Shown here piece by piece: positions 9,412-18,642 of a DNA stretch of 64,000 bases. Numbering within the stretch: position 1 is the first letter of the stretch; each line of letters opens with the position of its first letter. The position numbers and the translations under genes were made by a program. The notes beneath the pieces were generated by a model that did not search any database, was not told the DNA's origin, and was given only the letters and a program-made list of their open reading frames with translations. Source of the DNA: Microglena sp. YARC (Eukaryota > Chlorophyta > Chlorophyceae > Chlamydomonadales > Chlamydomonadaceae); contig CM039463.1 in assembly GCA_022414725.1 (NCBI GenBank), forward strand, positions 31,758,064-31,822,063. The letters run 5' to 3'.

Positions 9412-12192
9412 GGATAAGGACAGCTTCCGTGAAGGGCCGACCCCACAGGGACTAGCTCAAAGAGCGGATGGAGAAGAAGGAGCTGGTAGGTCATAGGGAG
9501 CATGTGTGTGTTCATTTGGAGGGTGGGTGGAGGTGGGTGTGTGTGGGGGGGAGAATCTGGAGCGGGAAGGACGACACTAGTCCCACACCACCTATCACAC
9601 ACCTACCACACACCACCACCACCACAACAACAACAACAGCAGCACACAGGTGGGCGACCGTTTCAACCAGCTGCGCTTGGCTCGAAACACACCCACCCGC
9701 CACCGCCACCACACACAACCACCACACAACCACCACACACCACACATTATCACCATAACACACCACACACCACACACAGGTGGGCGACCTTTTCAACCAG
9801 CTACGCTTGGCTCGTCAGCGCTTCGTGTCTGGCGTCCGACTGACTTCCACCTTTGAGGACGAGGATCGACTGAATGAAACCCTTGCACAGCTCCTGATGG
9901 TGATGGAGGTGCTGGACGACAAGATCGGGCCCATGTTGGAGGAGGATGGCAGTGAATTTAACAAGAGGTGAGCTGGTTGGGTGATGGCGGTGAGATTGCA
10001 GGAGGAAGGCAGTAGGAAGGCAGGAGGAGAATGGCAGGAGATTCCACCACCATCACCACCATCACACCATCACCACCATCACACCATCACCATCCAATCA
10101 CCACCACTCCACCACCACTACTCCACCACGACCATCACCACCGCAACTCCACCACACCACAACTTCACCATCACACCATCTAATCACCCAACCACCACCA
10201 CCATAACTCCGCCACCAACGCCACCATCACCATCCAATCTCCCCACCCCAACAACACCAACACAATTACACCATCACCAACACCACCCAGACCACAACTC
10301 CACTATCACCATCACCGCCACCCCACCACCCACCATCACCATCACACCACCCCCCCATCACTATAACTTTACCACCACCACCACACCATTGCCATCCAAT
10401 CACCACACCACCACCGCCAACACACCACCATCACACCACCATCACAGCGCCACCACATCTCCTCCACCACCACCACCACACCACCATCACACCATCACCA
10501 CCCAATCATCCCACCACCACTCCACCACCATAACTCCACAAGCATCACCACACCACCACCACCACACCATCACCATCCAATCACCACCACACCACAACCA
10601 CAGCTGCACCACCACCACCACACCGCCACCACAACCCCACCACCATCACACCATCACCATCCAATCACCACCACACCACAACCACAGCTGCACCACCACC
10701 ACCACACCGCCACCACAACCCCACCACCATCACACTATTTCACCATCCAACCACCACAACACCACACCATAATCACCCTACCACCACAACCACACCAGCA
10801 CCACACCGATACCCACACCCACACCCATACCCACACCTGCACCCATACCCACCCATACCCATACCCATGCCCACGCGTACACCCATACAGGTGGGGCTAC
10901 CTCTCACGAGCAGGTCTGAATGACAAGAGCCAGTTAATCCGCCAGATAGAGAAGTACGCGGACATCTACACCTCTCGCGTCTCCAACTTCCAACGCTACA
11001 CTCCCTACATGTACTTCCGCTCGCCCTCCCAGTCATTGGCACATGATCGCGGGCTAACCTCCTACTACCAGAAGAAGTACGCTGAGGTGGGTTGAAGCGT
11101 ACATCTCACCTCAAGTCTAGCAGTCAACCAATCAACCAACTAACCAACCAACCAACCAACCAACCAACCAACCTGATCGCGGGCTAACCACCTACTACCA
11201 GAAGAAGTACGCTGAGGTGGGTTGAAGTAAACATCTCACCACAGATATAGCAATCAACCAACCAACCAACCAACCAATCAACCAACTAAGAAACAAACAA
11301 ACAAACAAACAAACAAACAAACAAACAGACAGACAGATAAGCAGGCAGACAGACAGACAGAAAGACAGGTGGACATATAGTTTTCAATGACTGACAGAAA
11401 CGCACTTTCACATATGTATGTATGTATGGGTCGGCTATGTTAAATAATATTAGTGAATAAATAATATTAAATAATATTAGTCGGACGAGCCGTCTCACCA
11501 GAATTTCGAATTTATTTGAAAAACTAATATAATTGTGACACTATCATAATATTAGTTAATATTAGTTTTTCAAGCACTAGTAGTAGTTGCCGTTCCCTGA
11601 TCAACCATTTTTTTTTTGCTGCAGCATGATTAAAAGTGGCATAATGTTTTGCTGCCTTTGATTTTTGACATGATCAGCACAACAACAACAACAACAACAA
11701 CATCACCAACAACAGCATCAACACCAACACCAATACCAACACCAGCACCAGCACCAACACCAACACCAACACCAACACCAATATGGAAACTGAACACATA
11801 TCACAGCCATATCAACAATTGTGAGAACTATTATTTACACCTGCGTTCAAACTGCAGCAAGACTGTTTGTCATTACTTAAACCGGCTTAAACCAGCATTG
11901 TTATATGTGTTAGCTTCTAATGGCAGCTTGGTTGGTTGGTTGGTTGGTTGGTAGGTTGTGGTTTCAACCGCCCAGTCCACCGATTGATACAGAAAGCACA
12001 TAAGGTTGGTTACTTAGTTGGTTGGTTGGTTGGTTGGTTGGTTGTGGTTTCAATCACCCAGTCAACACTATGATACCGAAAGCACGTACGACCATTCAAT
12101 CAAGAGCTTACATGGCCCCTAACACTACCTTGCCTTTGCAGCTTACCCCCTCTGAGGATTCTCTCGTCGAGCAGGGACCTTCTTCAAGCTAA
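869..12192 (+). CDS. HAD-superfamily IG 5'-nucleotidase (NT5C2/NT5DC-like), 3' part, seven exons visible
   Basis: Proposed exons: 869-970, 2978-3160, 4231-4385, 8210-8392, 9780-9967, 10891-11086, 12142-12192 (TAA). The family dephosphorylates purine nucleotides in the cytosol. Exon 2 has the HAD motif II region [13 protein letters not shown]; exon 3 starts [11 protein letters not shown], as in NT5C2-type enzymes; exon 4 has the acidic motif [11 protein letters not shown] followed by [13 protein letters not shown]; exon 6 has the conserved C-terminal block [18 protein letters not shown]. The last exon adds [16 protein letters not shown] then stop. The nucleophile motif (DxDxT) must lie in exons before the window. 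Exon 869-970 reads as family sequence ([18 protein letters not shown]) only if about three 1-nt indels are allowed. Exon 3 also lacks one G at its donor: nearby copies have GGGG, which would restore phase 0. These are either homopolymer errors or decay. Phases of exons 4 to 7 are consistent. Family assignment is firm; the exact substrate is not. Confidence 0.88.
971..2770. repeat. CA-rich microsatellite intron with exon-edge copies
   Basis: About 1.8 kb of CA/CACAAA repeats with poly-C tracts (near 1030, 1435, 1805, 2151-2171) and a ~26-bp array at 2310-2450 (CGCACTTACATACAAACACA). Two short copies of the upstream exon end plus donor are embedded at 1153-1182 and 1263-1292; both end GAGATCCTGGAG followed by GTAAGCT. 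The intact copies (GAGGGGAAG) show that the presumed real exon at 869-970 has lost bases. Confidence 0.85.
2810..2870 (+). repeat. Partial copy of exon 2 acceptor and exon start
   Basis: CTTCCAG followed by GACCCGGAAAAGTTCATT matches the start of the true exon 2 at 2978 and then diverges, reaching a stop after ~60 nt. It is followed by a run of about 46 C (2880-2925). Confidence 0.75.
3161..3935 (+). repeat. Exon 2 donor-edge repeat array with telomere-like motifs
   Basis: About seven degenerate copies (roughly 80-120 bp) of the exon 2 end (GGCGTGATCTCTTTGACGTG) plus adjacent intron, interspersed with GGTTTAGGGCTTGGGGTT-type sequence. The TTTAGGG content resembles plant/algal telomere repeat. 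The true donor is taken at 3160/3161 because exon 3 continues the family sequence in phase. Confidence 0.8.
4061..4169 (-). mobile_element. 5'-truncated SINE-like fragment (family S)
   Basis: GTAATGATAACGCC at the start to GGTTGACAGCGA at the end matches, in reverse complement, the body and tail of the tRNA-headed element at 18643-18841. The tRNA-like head is absent. It sits in the intron just upstream of exon 3. Confidence 0.7.
4440..5345 (+). repeat. Copies of the exon 3 end plus donor
   Basis: Degenerate copies of the last ~75 nt of exon 3 and first intron bases lie near 4446-4560, 5018-5065, 5115-5215 and 5258-5350. Each contains GTGGTGGAGAAGGCTATTGG followed by a GAGTT-type intron start. 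Three copies read GGGG at the junction where the presumed exon reads GGG, supporting a one-base deletion in the exon copy. Confidence 0.8.
4774..5015 (-). mobile_element. hAT-like MITE, family B
   Basis: A 242-bp element flanked by a perfect 8-bp direct repeat GTAGTGCA (4766-4773 and 5016-5023). Ends are CAGGTTTTTTATTCC and the complement of CAAGGATTTTAGTTTC. The interior holds AGCGATCGCT and a CA repeat. The same element occurs inverted at 53015-53239. The 8-bp duplication and CAG-start ends fit non-autonomous hAT elements. Confidence 0.8.
5439..5632 (+). mobile_element. hAT-like MITE, family A
   Basis: A 194-bp element with near-perfect terminal inverted repeats CAGGGTACTTCCA / TGGAAGTACCCTG and an interior rich in GCGC (AAAAGCGCAAAAA). 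Homologous to 35945-36166 and, inverted, to 12223-12384. No clear target duplication at this copy. Located in an intron of the 5'-nucleotidase gene. Confidence 0.8.
5676..5735 (+). mobile_element. Family B MITE fragment
   Basis: Contains GGGGTCAAAAGTAGCGATCG and GCTATGTATAG, matching one end of the family B MITE (4774-5015). Only about 60 bp are recognisable. Confidence 0.55.
5930..7592 (+). repeat. 37-bp minisatellite seeded on the exon 4 splice acceptor
   Basis: About 44 head-to-tail copies of a 37-bp unit containing TACCCTCGTAGGTTGAGG. A minority of units carry the variant CCCTCTAGTACC in place of CCCACTACTACC. The core equals the acceptor and first bases of exon 4 (CCCTCATAG then GTTGAGG at 8210), so each unit carries a potential acceptor. 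Units are contiguous with no unique spacers, so this is not a CRISPR-like array. Confidence 0.93.
7593..8209 (+). repeat. Four truncated copies of exon 4 start
   Basis: Acceptor plus the first 60-90 nt of exon 4 (GTTGAGGGAGATGACATTCT) recur near 7675, 7807, 7975 and 8092 before the copy taken as the real exon at 8210. The earlier ones diverge before the WRTALII block. CACCATACACCATACACC repeats separate the first copies. Confidence 0.85.
8393..9560 (+). repeat. Exon 4 donor-edge array with long G runs
   Basis: About eight degenerate copies (roughly 100-150 bp) of the end of exon 4 plus donor (GAGAAGAAGGAGCTG then GTAGGTCATAGGGAGCATG), each followed by GT repeats and G runs of 10-30 nt. The first (8392/8393) is chosen as the true donor because it is continuous with an uninterrupted exon. 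Confidence 0.85.
9645..9700 (+). repeat. Copy of exon 5 acceptor and start
   Basis: CACACAG then GTGGGCGACCGTTTCAACCA matches the true exon 5 start at 9780 for about 45 nt before diverging into CCA/CAC repeats. Confidence 0.75.
10040..10890. repeat. CCA/CAT-rich low-complexity intron
   Basis: CACCAT/CACCAC repeats over ~850 bp, including an ~85-bp duplication at 10565-10730 and ACCCATACCCAC repeats before the exon 6 acceptor (CATACAG/GTGGGG). No coding evidence; it generates His/Thr/Pro-rich reading frames. Confidence 0.85.
11087..11480. repeat. Exon 6 edge copy and simple repeats
   Basis: A second copy of the exon 6 end and donor lies at 11171-11230 (GATCGCGGGCTAACC..TACGCTGAG then GTGGGTTGAAG), flanked by AACC, AAAC and CAGA simple repeats. 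Confidence 0.8.
11482..11601. mobile_element. Dispersed repeat with a family-C-like end
   Basis: Shares GCCGTCTCACCA and AGTTGCCGTTCCCT with positions 66-156. The terminal TTGCCGTTCCCT is the complement of the TIR of the MITE at 47251. The interior is AT-rich with inverted AATATTAG motifs. Confidence 0.4.
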
Positions 12193-12640
12193 AGTGACGA
12201 GAGCGCCTAGTGGGGTGTCGTACAGGGTCCTGCACAGCGCGCGCGGCAGCGCGTATACGCGCTGCCTTTTTAAGCCCCACTGAGCGTTTAGCGCATTTTT
12301 TCAACCCGCTGTGGGCGCAGCGCGCAGTTTTTGCGCTTTTGCACTACAAAGCGCTGACCAATTTGATGAAATGTAGTACCCCTGTCGTGTATTAGAGTAG
12401 CCTGTCAAGCTAAAGTAATAAGAATGCTGTGGGGCGTGGTATTAAGGGAGCCTGTTCAAGCAAATGTGATGAGAACGCCTGGTGGGGCGTGGTATATAGG
12501 GAGCCTTTTCAAGCTAAAGTAATGACAACGCCTGGCGGGGCATGGTATTAAGGGAGCCTTTTCAAGCTTAAGTAATGAGAACGCCTGGTGGGGTATGGTA
12601 TTAAGTGTGCCTGTCGTTCGGAGTTAGTGTATGGGCCTGT
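12182..12640 (-). repeat. Tandem SINE-tail copies beginning at the gene 1 stop codon
   Basis: About five ~65-bp units carrying TCAAGCTAAAGTAATGA and GGGGCGTGGTATTAAGGGAG, the complement of the family S tail. The first unit includes the last codons and TAA of the 5'-nucleotidase gene. A family A MITE (12223-12384) interrupts the first unit. Confidence 0.75.
12223..12384 (-). mobile_element. hAT-like MITE, family A, shorter copy
   Basis: 162 bp, CAGGGTCCTGC to TAGTACCCCTG, with the same GCGC-rich interior as 5439-5632 in the opposite orientation. It splits a SINE-tail repeat unit, so it inserted after that unit formed. Flanks GTGTCGTA and GTCGTGTA look like a degraded 8-bp duplication. Confidence 0.7.
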
Positions 12641-12654
12641 CATACCTGATCTGT

Positions 12655-13575
12655 ACATAGCTACCATGGCGATTGACAGCTACCTGGACATAGCTACAAT
12701 GGCGCTTGACAGTGACCTTATTATATATACCATGGCGATTGACAGCGACCTGGACATAGCTACAAGGGCGGTTGACAGCGACCTGGACATAGCTACAAGG
12801 GCAGTTGACAGCGACCTGGGCATAGCTACAAGGGCGGTTGACAGCGACCTGGACATAGCTACAAGGGCGGTTGACAGCGACCTGGACATAGCTACAAGGG
12901 CGGTTGACAGCGACCTGGACATAGCTACCATGGCGGTTGACAGCGACCTGGACATAGCTACAAGGGCGGTTGACAGCGACCTGGACATAGCTACCAGGAC
13001 GGTTGACAGCGACCTGGACATAGCTACAAGGGCGGTTGACAGCGACCTGGACATAGCTACCAGGGCGGTTGACAGCGACCTGGACATAGCTACAAGGGCG
13101 GTTGACAGCGACCTGGACATAGCTACAAGGGCGGTTGACAGCGACCTGGACATAGCTACAAGGGCGGTTGACAGCGACCTGGACATAGCTACAAGGGCGG
13201 TTGACAGCGACCTGGACATAGCTACAAGGGCGGTTGACAGCGACCTGGACATAGCTACAAGGGCGGTTGACAGCGACCTGGACATAGCTACAAGGGCGGT
13301 TGACAGCGACCTGGGTATAGCTTCAAGGGCGGTTGACAGCGACCTGGACATAGCTACAAGGGCGGTTGACAGCGACCTGGACATAGCTACAAGGGCGGTT
13401 GACAGCGACCTGGGCATAGCTACAAGGGCGGTTGACAGCGACCTGGACATAGCTACAAGGGCGGTTGACAGCGACCTGGGCATAGCTACCATGGCGGTTG
13501 ACAGCGACCTGGACATAGCTACAAGGGCGGTTGACAGCGACCTGGACATAGCTACAAGGGCGGTTTACAGCGGCC
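12655..13575. repeat. 33-bp minisatellite derived from the SINE body
   Basis: About 27 copies of a 33-bp unit containing ACATAGCTACAAGGGCGG and TTGACAGCGACCTGG. The unit is the complement of part of the family S body (compare GCTACCATGGCGGTTGACAG at 56258). A unit length divisible by three keeps frames open on both strands (11-aa repeats), but nothing else indicates a protein. Confidence 0.9.
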
Positions 13576-13729
13576 TGAGCGCTCAGGCGCACCCGAAGAA
13601 ATTCGAACTTCGCACCTGTTTTGTCGAGATGAACGGTCAAACAGTCAACCATTCATCGAAGCGTGATTTCTTCCAAAATAATTAGACCCCTTTTGGGCGC
13701 ATCGCTCAGATTTCCGTTTTCAGTTGAGT

Positions 13730-13975
13730 CAAAAGCGCAACCCAAAAGGAGGCAGTTACGTCAAAAGCGCAACCCAAAAGGAGGCAGTTGTGTCAAAAGC
13801 GCAACCCAAAAAGAGGCAGTTGTGTCAAAAGCGCAACCCAAAAGGAGGCAGTTGGCTTAAAAGCGTAACCTAATAGAAGGCAGTTGCGTCAAAATTGCAA
13901 CCCAAAAGGAGGCAGTTGCGTCAAAAGCGCAACCCCAAAGGAGGCAGTTGGGTCTAAAGCGCAACCCAAGTGCCA
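13730..13975. repeat. 32-bp minisatellite
   Basis: About eight copies of a 32-bp unit containing AAAAGCGCAACCCAAAAGGA and GGCAGTTG. No coding evidence. The stretch 13976-14394 that follows shows only G-rich repeats (GGGTGGGTGTGTGG near 14155) and two copies of a GTTTGTCTGCCCCCGCC segment (14113, 14318). Confidence 0.85.
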
Positions 13976-14394
13976 AAATGTATGGCCGTAGTCTTATCTT
14001 CCTCAAGTTATACGGACATGGTTCTAGATGGTGATGAAATGTGAAACAATTTTATGATGCTTCTGGGACCCTACTAGTCATAAGACTGCAGTTGGGTGGT
14101 TGTGCAGGGTTTGTTTGTCTGCCCCCGCCAAAAAGGCTGCCCCAGCCTAGATTGGGTGTGTGGGTGGGTGTGTGGGTGGGTGGGGTGGGGTGGGGTGGGG
14201 GGGGGCATTATGATTTGACAAGCACGAAAAAGGTGGGTGCAAGATTTGGGGAAGGGAGAGGGGGGATAAAGTGATGTGTCGGTGGTGGGTAAAGAGTGTT
14301 TGGTTGTGGTGGTGGGTTTGTTTGTCTGCCCCCGCCAATAAGGCTGACCCCGCTAAGACTGTGGAGGGCGAGAAGAAGCTACGGCAGTCTGCAC

Positions 14395-14531
14395 CCTGCC
14401 CAGGTTGTTAAACAGGTGCTCAGGGTGTTAAACACCTGTTTATGTACAGCATATACATCATAGATTAAACATGTAGGTGTTGAACAGGTGTTTAAGACCC
14501 TGAACACCTGTTTAAAAACCTGAGCAGGTGG
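14395..14531. mobile_element. Fold-back (inverted repeat) element
   Basis: Two arms of about 45 bp are inverted copies: AGGTTGTTAAACAGGTGCTC on the left and GAACACCTGTTTAAAAACCT on the right, around a ~45-bp loop. No target duplication is clear. Probably a MITE-like palindrome. Confidence 0.6.
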
Positions 14532-14584
14532 AGGCTGCCTTAGGGAGTGGGCCAAGAAGAAGGCCCAGGCCGAGACGTACAAGC

Positions 14585-14905
14585 AGGCCTAGGTATGAAA
14601 CTTGGTACAAGTAGGCCTAGATTTCCAACTTGGTATCCAACTCGGTGCTGACTACAACTGACTACTCCAACAAGTAGGCCTAGGTCTCCAACTTGGTATC
14701 CAACTTGGTGCTGACTACTCCAACTTACTACTCCAACAAGTAGGCCTAGGTCTCCAACTTGGTATCCAACTTGGTGCTGACTACTCCAACTGACTACTCC
14801 AACAAGTAGGCCTAGGTCTCCAACTTGGTATCCAACTTGGTGCTGACTACTCCAACTGACTACTCCAACAAGTAGGCCTAGGTCTCCAACTTTATATTCG
14901 ACTGT
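14585..14905. repeat. ~66-bp tandem repeat
   Basis: Four to five copies of a unit containing CAAGTAGGCCTAGGTCTCCA and ACTTGGTATCCAACTTGGTG. No gene evidence. Confidence 0.85.
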
Positions 14906-14929
14906 TGTTGGCTGTACCAAGTTGTAAAG

Positions 14930-15047
14930 GTAATGATAACGCCTGGTGGGGCGTGGTGTTAAGGGAGCCCGTCGTACGAGGCTGGGGAGCGGTCTCCTAC
15001 CTCAACTGGACAAGCTACCACCGCGGTTGACGACGACCTGCAACGCC
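14930..15047 (-). mobile_element. 5'-truncated SINE-like fragment (family S)
   Basis: GTAATGATAACGCCTGG at the start and GACGACCTGCAACGCC at the end are complementary to the tail and body of the element at 18643-18841. It lies between two tandem arrays. Confidence 0.7.
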
Positions 15048-15049
15048 AA

Positions 15050-15590
15050 GAGCGAACCAAGTTGTAGAGTAGTCATCAGATGAACTCCACTGAACGTCTT
15101 CAGACGACCAACTTGTTACACTGGGTTGTTCCGGCTGTTGTCAGCTGTAGGAAGCTGCTGAGTAGTTAGCAGACAAACCCTTCTGAACGTCTTCAGACAA
15201 TCAAGTTATTACACTGGGTTGTTCTGGTTGTCATCAGACAAACCTTTCTGGACTTCTTCAGACGACCAATACTCTGAGTTGTTCTGGCTGTTGTCAGCTG
15301 TAGGAAGCTGCAAAGTAGTTCCCAGACGAACCCTTCTGAACTTCTTCAGACGACCAAGTCAATACTCTGAGTTGTTCTGGCTGTTGTCCGCTGTAGGAAG
15401 CTGTTGAGTAGTTCCCAGACGAACCCTTCTGAACTTCCTCATACGATCACGTTGATACACAGTTATTTTGGCGGTTGTCAGCTGCAGGAAGCTGTAGAGA
15501 AGTTTTCAGACAAACGCTTCTTTACTTCTTCAGACGATCACATTGATACGCAGTTATTTTGGCTGTTGTCAGCTGAAGGAAGTTGTTGAG
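15050..15590 (+). repeat. ~90-100-bp satellite, orientation 1
   Basis: About five copies of a unit containing GGCTGTTGTCAGCTGTAGGA and CCCTTCTGAACTTCTTCAGA. The same unit in the opposite orientation forms the array at 55438-56050 inside the F-box gene. Confidence 0.85.
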
Positions 15591-15832
15591 TAGCTGCCAG
15601 GCCAAGTTCACAGAACTGACGACCGTAGCTGTCAGGCCAAGTACACAGAACTGACGACCGTAGCTGTCAGGCCAAGTACACAGAACTGACGACCGTAGCT
15701 GTCAGGCCAAGTATACAGAACTGACGACCGTAGCTGTCAGGCCAAGTACACAGAACTGACGACCGTAGCTGTCAGGCCAAGTACACAGAACTGACGACCG
15801 TAGCTGTCAGGCCAACTCCACAGAACTGACGA
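15591..15832 (+). repeat. 35-bp minisatellite
   Basis: About seven copies of a 35-bp unit containing CTGTCAGGCCAAGTACACAG and AACTGACGACCGTAG. No unique spacers and no coding evidence. Confidence 0.88.
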
Positions 15833-15887
15833 TCAAGTTGGTTCACTAGATTTGTTTCGTGCTCGTGATGGCTCTCTTTCATTTAAT

Positions 15888-16076
15888 TGTTTGGCAGTTA
15901 TGATGACAACTTGAAGAGAAAAGGAAAAACGAAACCAGGGTCTGCGTAAACCTCTTCGACCCTCTTCTAGTATCTTTGTGCGCAACGAAGAAGGTTGAAG
16001 AGGTTCGAATAGGTTTATGCATACCCTCACCTGGTTTCGCTTTTCCTTTTTTCTTCAAGGTGTCAGCATAACTGTC
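15888..16076. mobile_element. Long fold-back element
   Basis: Arms of roughly 75 bp are inverted copies: AGTTATGATGACAACTTGAA with GAAAAACGAAACCAGGG on the left, and the complement (CCTGGTTTCGCTTTTCC ... TTCAAGGTGTCAGCATAACT) on the right. The loop is ~35 bp. No open frame inside; a MITE-like or fold-back transposon is likely. Confidence 0.65.
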
Positions 16077-16409
16077 ACACGTGATAATTGTTTACAGGTA
16101 CTTGTTTCTAGATGTGGTATTAGTTGCCCGCCTCGAAACGAATGCTTTGTTGAGGAGGTGAGCGTGGTCGTTGAGGCCACCTTTCATTTGAGTCTGGGGA
16201 TAGCCAGGTCAACGCCTAGTGTCCACTGTTTCGTTTTTGGGGCTACGTCTGGCAGCTTTGAGCCAGCTCCATTAGCCAGCCGCTGGGTCAGGCCCAAAGC
16301 TCTTAGCTGCTTAGGAAGCTTCGAGACACACTAGCGAGCTTCATATTTGTTGCAAGCTCAAGGGAAAGGAGCTGCATATAAGCTGCTATGCGTAGCCCCC
16401 AAAATATAC

Positions 16410-16730
16410 ACTGCTAGTGTCTTATGTCTAGTGTCTATGCTAGTGTCTAGTGTCTATGCTAGTGTCTAGTGTCTATGCTAATGTCTAGTGTCTATGCTAG
16501 TGTCTAGTGTCTATGCTAGTGTCTAGTGTCTATGCTAGTGTCTAGTGTCTATGCTAGTGCCTAGTTTCTACCTCAATAAATTGTCTATGCTTGTGTCTAG
16601 AGTCTATGCTAGTGTCTATGCTAATGCTAAATTGTCTATGCTAGTGCTAATCTATGCTAATGCTAAATTGTCTATGCTAGTGTCAATGCTAGTGTCTAGT
16701 GTCTATCTCAATAAATTGGGCACTGGTACA
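16410..16730. repeat. 19-bp minisatellite and flanking unassigned DNA
   Basis: GTCTAGTGTCTATGCTAGT repeated, degrading towards 16730. From 16731 to 17710 I see no gene. A dispersed repeat with TTACATGGTTTTCAGCCAA lies at 16750, and 16855-16925 matches 185-262. Confidence 0.8.
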
Positions 16731-18642
16731 ACACTGGTATGGATTGGATGGTTACATGGTTTTCAGCCAACTCTGGGCTGGTCACCGTCTTACATTAGGC
16801 AGTTTACAAACTTGTCCAGCGCTGGTTTGTCAGTTCATGAGCCATGAATAAATAGTACTCCTTATTACTAGCGTGAGGGCTGGAAGGGGGCTGGCCCGTT
16901 TGCTTGCACTGGGGCCAACCACCAATTCATGAGACACTGTACATGCATCACATAACATTACATTGTCAACGACAGGGCATTGTTGGCCCAAGACAAGCCC
17001 GCTCCATGTAAATTGGTCGCCAGAGATTCATCATAGGAATCTTCCAATGAGTACAACATCGCCAGGGCATCTGACACATCCTTGCACCAACCGCCTTTGC
17101 GGTCCCTAGCCATAGTGAGATCAGTAAGGGCAACATACCTCATCATAGCAGGGTTGTGCGCATGTATTTATGTATGCTACAGTCCAAGGGTAGGCCAAAT
17201 AGGCTTTGTGAACTTGCCCAACCGTGACAGGATCATACCAAGGTTACTATCACAGTATTGCAAAAATAAGTGAATGACCCCATCCCTCAAAAGTGTGAAG
17301 GCACCCTCTTGCAGCCCCCCCCCCCCGCTATCTCATCCACCACTTTAAAAACCCACTTTCATTCTCTGGTCGATGATGTCACCGTCTAAGACGTCATGTT
17401 GTAAAGGACTTCATTGTGCCCTTCAGTCATACATACATTAGTGATTATTGAAGACCTGAGTATTTTATGCCCGATTGAAGCTCGCATTGCAGACCTGATC
17501 ATTCAAGATATTTGAAGGTGGGCACATTAGGGGGCACGGGGCCCTGACACCCAAGCCCCAACAAACAATGTGACATTGATGATGATGAGTTTCTATGTTT
17601 CAAACATCCCCAATGGTATCGAGACCAACCTCAATGGATAGGCCTTTAAAACCCCTATAAAATGAGCATAATGAGACACCATAACTCTAAGTGGTGGATG
17701 AGCACCGACATTCATCAACACCGTCCGCGCCGTGCATCGACCGGAGAAGAAGGCCCGAAGTTGAGAAAAGCCACAGAAATCTGTCGACCTCCGTGCACAG
17801 GGAGCCGAAGATGCTAGGAGCTCAAAATGGCGCTGCGTACCTGAAATAGGCCACTAGCGAAGGTTTGGTCGTGTTTCTAGTTCCAGTCGTGCAGAGTTGC
17901 AAAATCAGGGTTGCATGCTGGTGCATTCTGAGTGAGTCTAGGCTGCTCCACTAGAGTGCTCATGCACCTCTTGGTGGACTAGCACTCAGCTTTGCATGCA
18001 TGTTATGTTTTTAGCCGGCTATTCAGTGAAGGTTGTTGGGTGGTAATATACCGGTACCCATGTCAGCCCTAAGGATATCAGCCCCAATGTAGGGGGAAGA
18101 CAAGTGTTGCATGTGTGGGTGGCTCATCTAAGGCCAGCCAAACGCGACGTTATGGGTAGGTGAATGAATGTGTGGTTGGATGCACGTATTGATGGGTGGG
18201 TGGGTGGGTAGGTGATTGGGAGGGTCGGTGGGTAGTTTGGGTGGATGGGTGGGTAGGTAGGTGGGTGGATATATGTGTGGGTAGGTGGATTGGTGGGTAG
18301 GTGGATGGATATGTGGGTGGATGTGTGTGTGGGTTGGTGATTGGGTGGGTGTGAAGGTGGCGTGACGTGTGGGTGGGACGGTGGGTGGGACGGTGGTGGG
18401 GGGGGTGGGTGGGACGGTGGATGGGTGCAGGGGGTAGTTCAACAAATCCTTTGCGGGCTTGCTGGAGCTGATGGAGGCAAAGTAGGGCAGCACCCCGGCT
18501 GCATGCAGATAAGGGTATGGCCGTATGGGTGATAATTGAGTTTATGTTTCTTGCTTCTTTGCCGCTCTGCTTTATTGCTTGTACCCTTTAATGTCGGACC
18601 TCCCCCTAACTTGACCAACATAGCTGCAAATAGCCCGTTTCA

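Noticed and set aside
12588..13685. 365-aa open frame of DSDLDIATRAV repeats
   Set aside because: It exists only because the 33-bp unit is a multiple of three; the opposite strand is also open, and the unit derives from a SINE body.
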